Shown: positions 4,427 through 7,845 of the stretch, in pieces
Layout: each line of letters begins with the position of its first letter
Numbering within the stretch: position 1 is the stretch's first letter
DNA from: an uncultured Collinsella sp.
GTDB taxonomy: Bacteria; Actinomycetota; Coriobacteriia; Coriobacteriales; Coriobacteriaceae
NCBI GenBank assembly: GCA_900545505.1
Contig: UQZC01000070.1
Location: 1-7,845 of the forward strand
DNA: 7,845 bases
Direction: 5' to 3'
Position numbers and translations under genes: made by a program
The notes under the pieces: generated by a model
Databases searched by the model: none
What the model saw: the letters and a program-made list of their open reading frames with translations, nothing else
What the model was told of the DNA's origin: nothing

Positions 4427-7195
4427 AAACTCACGATCTTCACGTGCCATCTCGGCGTCGACAGATTCCAGCGCGGCAAGCCCCTCCTCGTCCAACAGGA
4501 CCTCGCGCGGCTTGGAACCGTCGGGCGGACCGACGACACCCTTTTCTTCCAGCATGTCCATAATACGCCCGGCACGAGCATAGCCAACCTTCAGACGACG
4601 TTGCAAGCCAGATGTGGAGCCAAGCTGCGATTCCACCACAATATGGGCGGCTTCCCAAATGAGCGGATCATCGTCTTGCGGCTCGGCGACTCCGGTGCGA
4701 ACAATGCCACCGCCACCCGCCATGGACATGGAAGCGGGCGCCACGGCAGACAGGATCTCCTCGTGGTAGTCGGGCTCGCTCTGCGACTTAACGAACTCGA
4801 CAATCTCGTTGATTTCGTCGTCCGAGACAAAGCAGCCCTGGATACGGCGAGGCTTGCCCCAGTCGACCTTGGAGAACAGCATGTCGCCCAAACCGGTGAG
4901 CTTTTCGGCACCCATCTGGTCGATGATGACGCGCGAGTCGATGCCCGTGGCGACGTTAAAGGCGATGCGGTTGGTGATGTTGGCCTTGATAAGGCCCGTC
5001 ACCACGTTGGAACTGGGGCGCTGCGTGGCCACGATAAGGTGGATACCGGCGGCACGGCCCAGCTGTGCAATACGTACAATCGAGGCCTCGACATCCTTAC
5101 CGGCGACCATCATCAGGTCCGAGAGCTCGTCGATGATAATAACCAGATAGGGCATCTTTTGCGGCGGGTTATCGTAATGCTCAAACTCGCCGGCGGCCTG
5201 CTTTTCGTTGTAGGTCGAGATCTTACGCACGTTAAGACGCTCGAAGACCTTCAGGCGACGCTCCATCTCGGACACGGCCCATTGCAGAGCGCTCGCGGCC
5301 TGCTTGGGCTCGGTCACCACGGGCACATAGAGATGCGGCAGACCGTTATAGCCCGCAAGCTCGACGCGCTTGGGGTCGACCATGATCAGGCGAACGTCCT
5401 CGGGAAGGGCGCGCATGAGCAAGGTCGTGATGATGGAGTTGATCATGACCGACTTGCCGGAACCCGTGGTACCGGCAATCAACAGGTGGGGCATCTTGGC
5501 AAGGTCGGCGACGACCGGCGTGCCCTCGGCGTCGCGGCCGATGGCGAGCTCGAGCGGACCGCCCTTCACATAGGGCAGCACGTCGCCCAGGTTGACGTTC
5601 TGGCGCTTGCGGTTGGGAATCTCGATGCCCACGAGCGAGGTGCCGGGGATCGGGGCAAAGATACGCACCGACTGGGCAGCGAGCGAAAGCGCGATATCGT
5701 CCTCGAGGCTCGAAATCTTGCTCACGCGCTCGCCCTCGCCAGGTTGCAGCTTAAAGGTCGTCACCGTGGGGCCGGCGATCCAGCCGACCACGCGGGCACT
5801 ACGACCAAACTCCAGCAAGGTGGACTGAAGAGACTCGGCAGTCTGTTCCAGCTCCTTGTCAGAAGACGCGGAGGAAACCGACTGCGGGTTGGCATGCAGG
5901 ATTTCGAGTGGCGGAAGCTTGAGGCCATCCTCTTCTTCGCCCTCGGCATCCGTAGGAGTTGCGTCCGCTCTCCCATCGCTAGCCGCAGCCGATTCGACAG
6001 CACTCGATGCAGACGCATCGGCAACCTTGGGATGCTTCAAGAAGTCGGGGATCTGAGGTGCTGCCGAAACAGGATTCACGGCAAACGGCGGCTCGGACTC
6101 GTCGATCTTATCGGGGTCGTCTTCCATCGAAAGCTGACCGGTTACCTGGTCGCGCTTTGCATGGCGGCGCGGCAGCAAAGTTGTCTTTGCGGTCTCAATC
6201 GGAGCCTCGTCATCCTCGTCATCGCCCTCGGTGAGCTCAATCTCGCTATCGGACCAAGACGGGTCGGGCTCGCTCGTGTTGAGTTTGGGCGCAGCCTTGC
6301 CCTTCTTGGCATGGCGGCGCGGCAACAGTGTGGTCTTGGCCCGCTCAGCTTCCACGGCCTCGGACACGTCGACAAACGGGTCATCGTCCTCGTCGTCATC
6401 GTCCAAAACCGGGTCCACATCGTTGCCCATGACCGTGGTCACGGCAGCATCGGAGCCCTTTTGACGAAGAATGCTCAGGTGCGGACGGGCAACGCCAGGC
6501 ACCGACAGGGCTTCGTCGTCACCCCACGGGCTGGCGTTGACATCGGCACGACGGCGCTCGGCAAAATCGGCCGCACGGTCGCGAGCAGAGCGCAAAACGC
6601 CGCCAACCGAAAAGCCGATGATGACCAAGCCCACGACGACAAAGCCCAACAGGACTACCATCGCGATAGGCTTACCCAGGGCATTCTGCAGCGCACTCGC
6701 AATAAACGCACCGATGTAGCCACCCGAGGCGGACAAATTTTGCGGCGTGAACATAAGGTCACAAGAGACACTCGTACCCGGCACCATCAGCGAAAGAAGG
6801 GAGACGACGGCGATAAAGACCACGGCGCCGCCCGCAACAGAGCGTACGTTGAGCGGCGAGTCCTCGCCTAAAAAGAGCGTGGCGGCAAACAGCAAAATGA
6901 CGATCGGCAGCACGTAGGCGCCCAGACCAAAGCCCAGGTGGTAGAAACCGGCAACCGCAGCCGTAACGGGTGCGGTCGCCGGCGAAATCACGGCAATGAA
7001 GGACGCAATCGCCAAAACGGCGATGACCACGCCGGCGATATCACGGTTGGCCGAGGGCTCAACCAAAGGCTCAAAATCGTCGAAGTCCGCCTCGTGGCCC
7101 TTATTGGCACGCAGATGGGAACCGGCACCCTTAGCAGATGCCGGTTGGTTATTGGCCTTATTGCCTTTGGCGTTTTGTGCAGATCCACGCGCCAA
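4415..7195 (-). CDS. ftsK: DNA translocase FtsK/SpoIIIE
   Basis: A 926-residue septum-associated, ATP-driven DNA pump that clears chromosomes from the division plane. A basic, polar N-terminal tail (1-50) precedes four TM helices near 53-71, 88-109, 119-138 and 176-198. A disordered linker of about 245 residues follows (201-445), with two acidic patches and a duplicated AKTTLLPRRHAK motif. The motor runs from about 446 to 815, with Walker A GTTGSGKS at 575-582 and Walker B ending D689-E690. A C-terminal gamma winged helix (about 843-905, LQRRLKVGYARAGRIMD then GSKPREVL) matches the DNA-orientation-reading domain of the family. The start is TTG at 7195-7193, chosen because GGAGG lies 6 nt upstream at the end of the RNase J gene; no in-frame ATG or GTG lies nearby. 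It follows the RNase J stop by 1 nt. All motor motifs are intact. Confidence 0.96.
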   Translation of the reverse strand: MARGSAQNAKGNKANNQPASAKGAGSHLRANKGHEADFDDFEPLVEPSANRDIAGVVIAVLAIASFIAVISPATAPVTAAVAGFYHLGFGLGAYVLPIVILLFAATLFLGEDSPLNVRSVAGGAVVFIAVVSLLSLMVPGTSVSCDLMFTPQNLSASGGYIGAFIASALQNALGKPIAMVVLLGFVVVGLVIIGFSVGGVLRSARDRAADFAERRRADVNASPWGDDEALSVPGVARPHLSILRQKGSDAAVTTVMGNDVDPVLDDDDEDDDPFVDVSEAVEAERAKTTLLPRRHAKKGKAAPKLNTSEPDPSWSDSEIELTEGDDEDDEAPIETAKTTLLPRRHAKRDQVTGQLSMEDDPDKIDESEPPFAVNPVSAAPQIPDFLKHPKVADASASSAVESAAASDGRADATPTDAEGEEEDGLKLPPLEILHANPQSVSSASSDKELEQTAESLQSTLLEFGRSARVVGWIAGPTVTTFKLQPGEGERVSKISSLEDDIALSLAAQSVRIFAPIPGTSLVGIEIPNRKRQNVNLGDVLPYVKGGPLELAIGRDAEGTPVVADLAKMPHLLIAGTTGSGKSVMINSIITTLLMRALPEDVRLIMVDPKRVELAGYNGLPHLYVPVVTEPKQAASALQWAVSEMERRLKVFERLNVRKISTYNEKQAAGEFEHYDNPPQKMPYLVIIIDELSDLMMVAGKDVEASIVRIAQLGRAAGIHLIVATQRPSSNVVTGLIKANITNRIAFNVATGIDSRVIIDQMGAEKLTGLGDMLFSKVDWGKPRRIQGCFVSDDEINEIVEFVKSQSEPDYHEEILSAVAPASMSMAGGGGIVRTGVAEPQDDDPLIWEAAHIVVESQLGSTSGLQRRLKVGYARAGRIMDMLEEKGVVGPPDGSKPREVLLDEEGLAALESVDAEMAREDREFGGF
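6155..6190 (-). repeat. FtsK linker motif AKTTLLPRRHAK, copy 2
   Basis: Encodes residues 336-347 of FtsK. It is identical in protein to copy 1, 50 residues earlier, but the 36 bp differ at six positions, all synonymous. It follows an acidic patch (EGDDEDDE, residues 323-330) and is followed by a basic/polar stretch. Confidence 0.85.
6305..6340 (-). repeat. FtsK linker motif AKTTLLPRRHAK, copy 1
   Basis: Encodes residues 286-297 of FtsK. It follows a strongly acidic run (DDDDEDDD, residues 265-272) and is followed by KGK. Together with copy 2 it forms an acidic-patch/basic-motif module repeated with a 50-residue period in the linker. Confidence 0.85.
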
Positions 7196-7196
7196 A

Positions 7197-7845
7197 CTAA
7201 ACCTCCATGACGACCGGGATGATCATCGGACGGGTGCGCGTACGGCTCCAGATAAAGTTAGAGAGCGAATCGCGCACGGCCTTACGAATAGCATCGGAAC
7301 CGCTGCTCGTAAAGCTGAACTTGCCCTTCTCGATCGTCTTCATGATGGACGCGGAGGCATCCTCAGAGAACTGGTCGTCGATGGCAAACGAGACGCCGCG
7401 GCCCGAGAACTCGATGGCCTCGATCTTCTTGTGTTTAAGCGAGACGATGGCAACAGCGGTAACCATACCGTCATTGGCGAGCTTCTGACGATCGCGCAAG
7501 ACGATGGGGTCGGTATCGCCGATACGCAGGCCGTCGACGTAGACGACGCCGGACTCGACGGGCGTACCGCGCTTGACGATACCGCCGCGCATCTCGAGCG
7601 TATCGCCGTTATCGAGGATAAAGATGTGATCATCCTTGATGCCCATCTTGCGGGCCAGCTGGGCATGGGCGCGCAGATGCACGGCCTCACCGTGAACCGG
7701 CATAAAGTACGTAGGCTTGGCCATGGCCATCAGGAGCTTGAGTTCCTCCTGGCTACCATGACCGGAGACGTGAACGAGAGCGCGGTTCTTATCCCATACG
7801 TCGCAGCCGAGCTTGGCCAGACTGTTGACGACCTGCTGGACGGCC
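7197..7845 (-). CDS. rnj: Ribonuclease J, C-terminal part, cut by window edge
   Basis: The frame is open to the window edge and encodes the last 215 residues of a protein family that is usually about 550-600 long. RNase J is a zinc-dependent metallo-beta-lactamase/beta-CASP nuclease with 5'-3' exonuclease and endonuclease activity in mRNA decay and rRNA maturation. Visible are the beta-CASP motif VHVSGHGSQEELKLL (partial residues 24-38, with H29) and the following FMPVHGE (47-53, with H51), which supply active-site histidines in this family. After these comes the C-terminal region, ending in the typical RTRTRPMIIPVVMEV. The methionines at 7730-7728 and nearby are internal: the upstream codons continue the conserved motif. 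The TAG stop at 7199-7197 precedes ftsK by 1 nt. The N-terminal HxHxDH catalytic motif lies outside the window and cannot be checked. Confidence 0.94.
   Translation of the reverse strand, partial: AVQQVVNSLAKLGCDVWDKNRALVHVSGHGSQEELKLLMAMAKPTYFMPVHGEAVHLRAHAQLARKMGIKDDHIFILDNGDTLEMRGGIVKRGTPVESGVVYVDGLRIGDTDPIVLRDRQKLANDGMVTAVAIVSLKHKKIEAIEFSGRGVSFAIDDQFSEDASASIMKTIEKGKFSFTSSGSDAIRKAVRDSLSNFIWSRTRTRPMIIPVVMEV
7202..7206 (-). promoter_or_regulatory. Ribosome binding site deciding the ftsK TTG start
   Basis: GGAGG on the minus strand, within the last codons of the RNase J gene, lies 6 nt before TTG at 7195-7193. With no suitable ATG or GTG in frame nearby, this site fixes TTG as the start. It also suggests coupling to RNase J translation. 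Confidence 0.8.

Noticed and set aside
4406..6871. 821-codon open frame on the plus strand opposite ftsK
   Set aside because: Its codons are exact reverse complements of ftsK codons, so a stop would need a sense TTA, CTA or TCA. ftsK has none of these from residue 110 to its end, and the frame closes at the TTA of residue 109. The translation shows no recognisable domain, while the opposite strand is clearly FtsK.
7197..7730. Separate 177-residue protein starting at an internal Met
   Set aside because: The upstream codons to the window edge continue in frame with the RNase J beta-CASP motif (VSGHGSQEELKLL), so this is the 3' part of a longer gene.
1..7845. Mobile element, CRISPR array, tRNA/rRNA, defence system or riboswitch
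   Set aside because: The minus strand is filled by recognisable housekeeping genes with gaps of 27 nt or less. No transposase, integrase, direct-repeat array, long terminal inverted repeats or structured leader can be seen.

Overview
The window is a single run of co-directional genes, all on the minus strand. Read in the direction of transcription (from high to low coordinates) the order is RNase J (3' part only) - ftsK/spoIIIE - rodZ-like - yajQ - rimO - pgsA - cinA C-terminal domain/pncC (5' part only). Gene junctions run from a 1-nt overlap to a 27-nt gap. No stretch is long enough to hold another gene, and I see no convincing promoter or rho-independent terminator inside the window. The simplest reading is one long polycistronic transcript that enters and leaves the window.

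The DNA is GC-rich. The genes almost completely avoid the codons TTA, CTA and TCA, which is why very long open frames appear on the opposite strand. Gene content (RNase J, FtsK, a RodZ-type HTH/TM protein, PgsA and CinA together, with RimO next to PgsA) fits a Gram-positive organism. The order and the protein style suggest an actinobacterium of the Coriobacteriia, perhaps Collinsella or a relative. That placement is inference from memory of family style, not a database match.

Region by region: 7845-7197 encodes the C-terminal 215 residues of RNase J, an RNA-processing nuclease. 7195-4415 encodes a 926-residue membrane-anchored DNA translocase with four TM helices, a disordered linker of about 245 residues, a RecA-like motor and a gamma winged helix. 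4415-2904 encodes a RodZ-like bitopic protein with an unusually long Arg/Gly/Tyr/Gln-rich cytoplasmic linker and an acidic Thr/Asp/Gly-repeat tail outside the membrane. 2877-2380 is YajQ, a small putative nucleotide-binding protein. 2352-1012 is RimO, which methylthiolates ribosomal protein S12. 1002-364 is PgsA, which commits CDP-diacylglycerol to phosphatidylglycerol. 351-1 starts a stand-alone CinA C-terminal (NMN deamidase) protein.

Together these are housekeeping genes for chromosome segregation at the septum, cell shape, membrane lipid supply, RNA turnover, ribosome modification and nucleotide salvage. I found no mobile element, CRISPR array, defence island or RNA gene. The most interesting signals are inside proteins: a 12-residue motif duplicated exactly in the FtsK linker with only synonymous DNA differences, and the two low-complexity regions of the RodZ-like protein.
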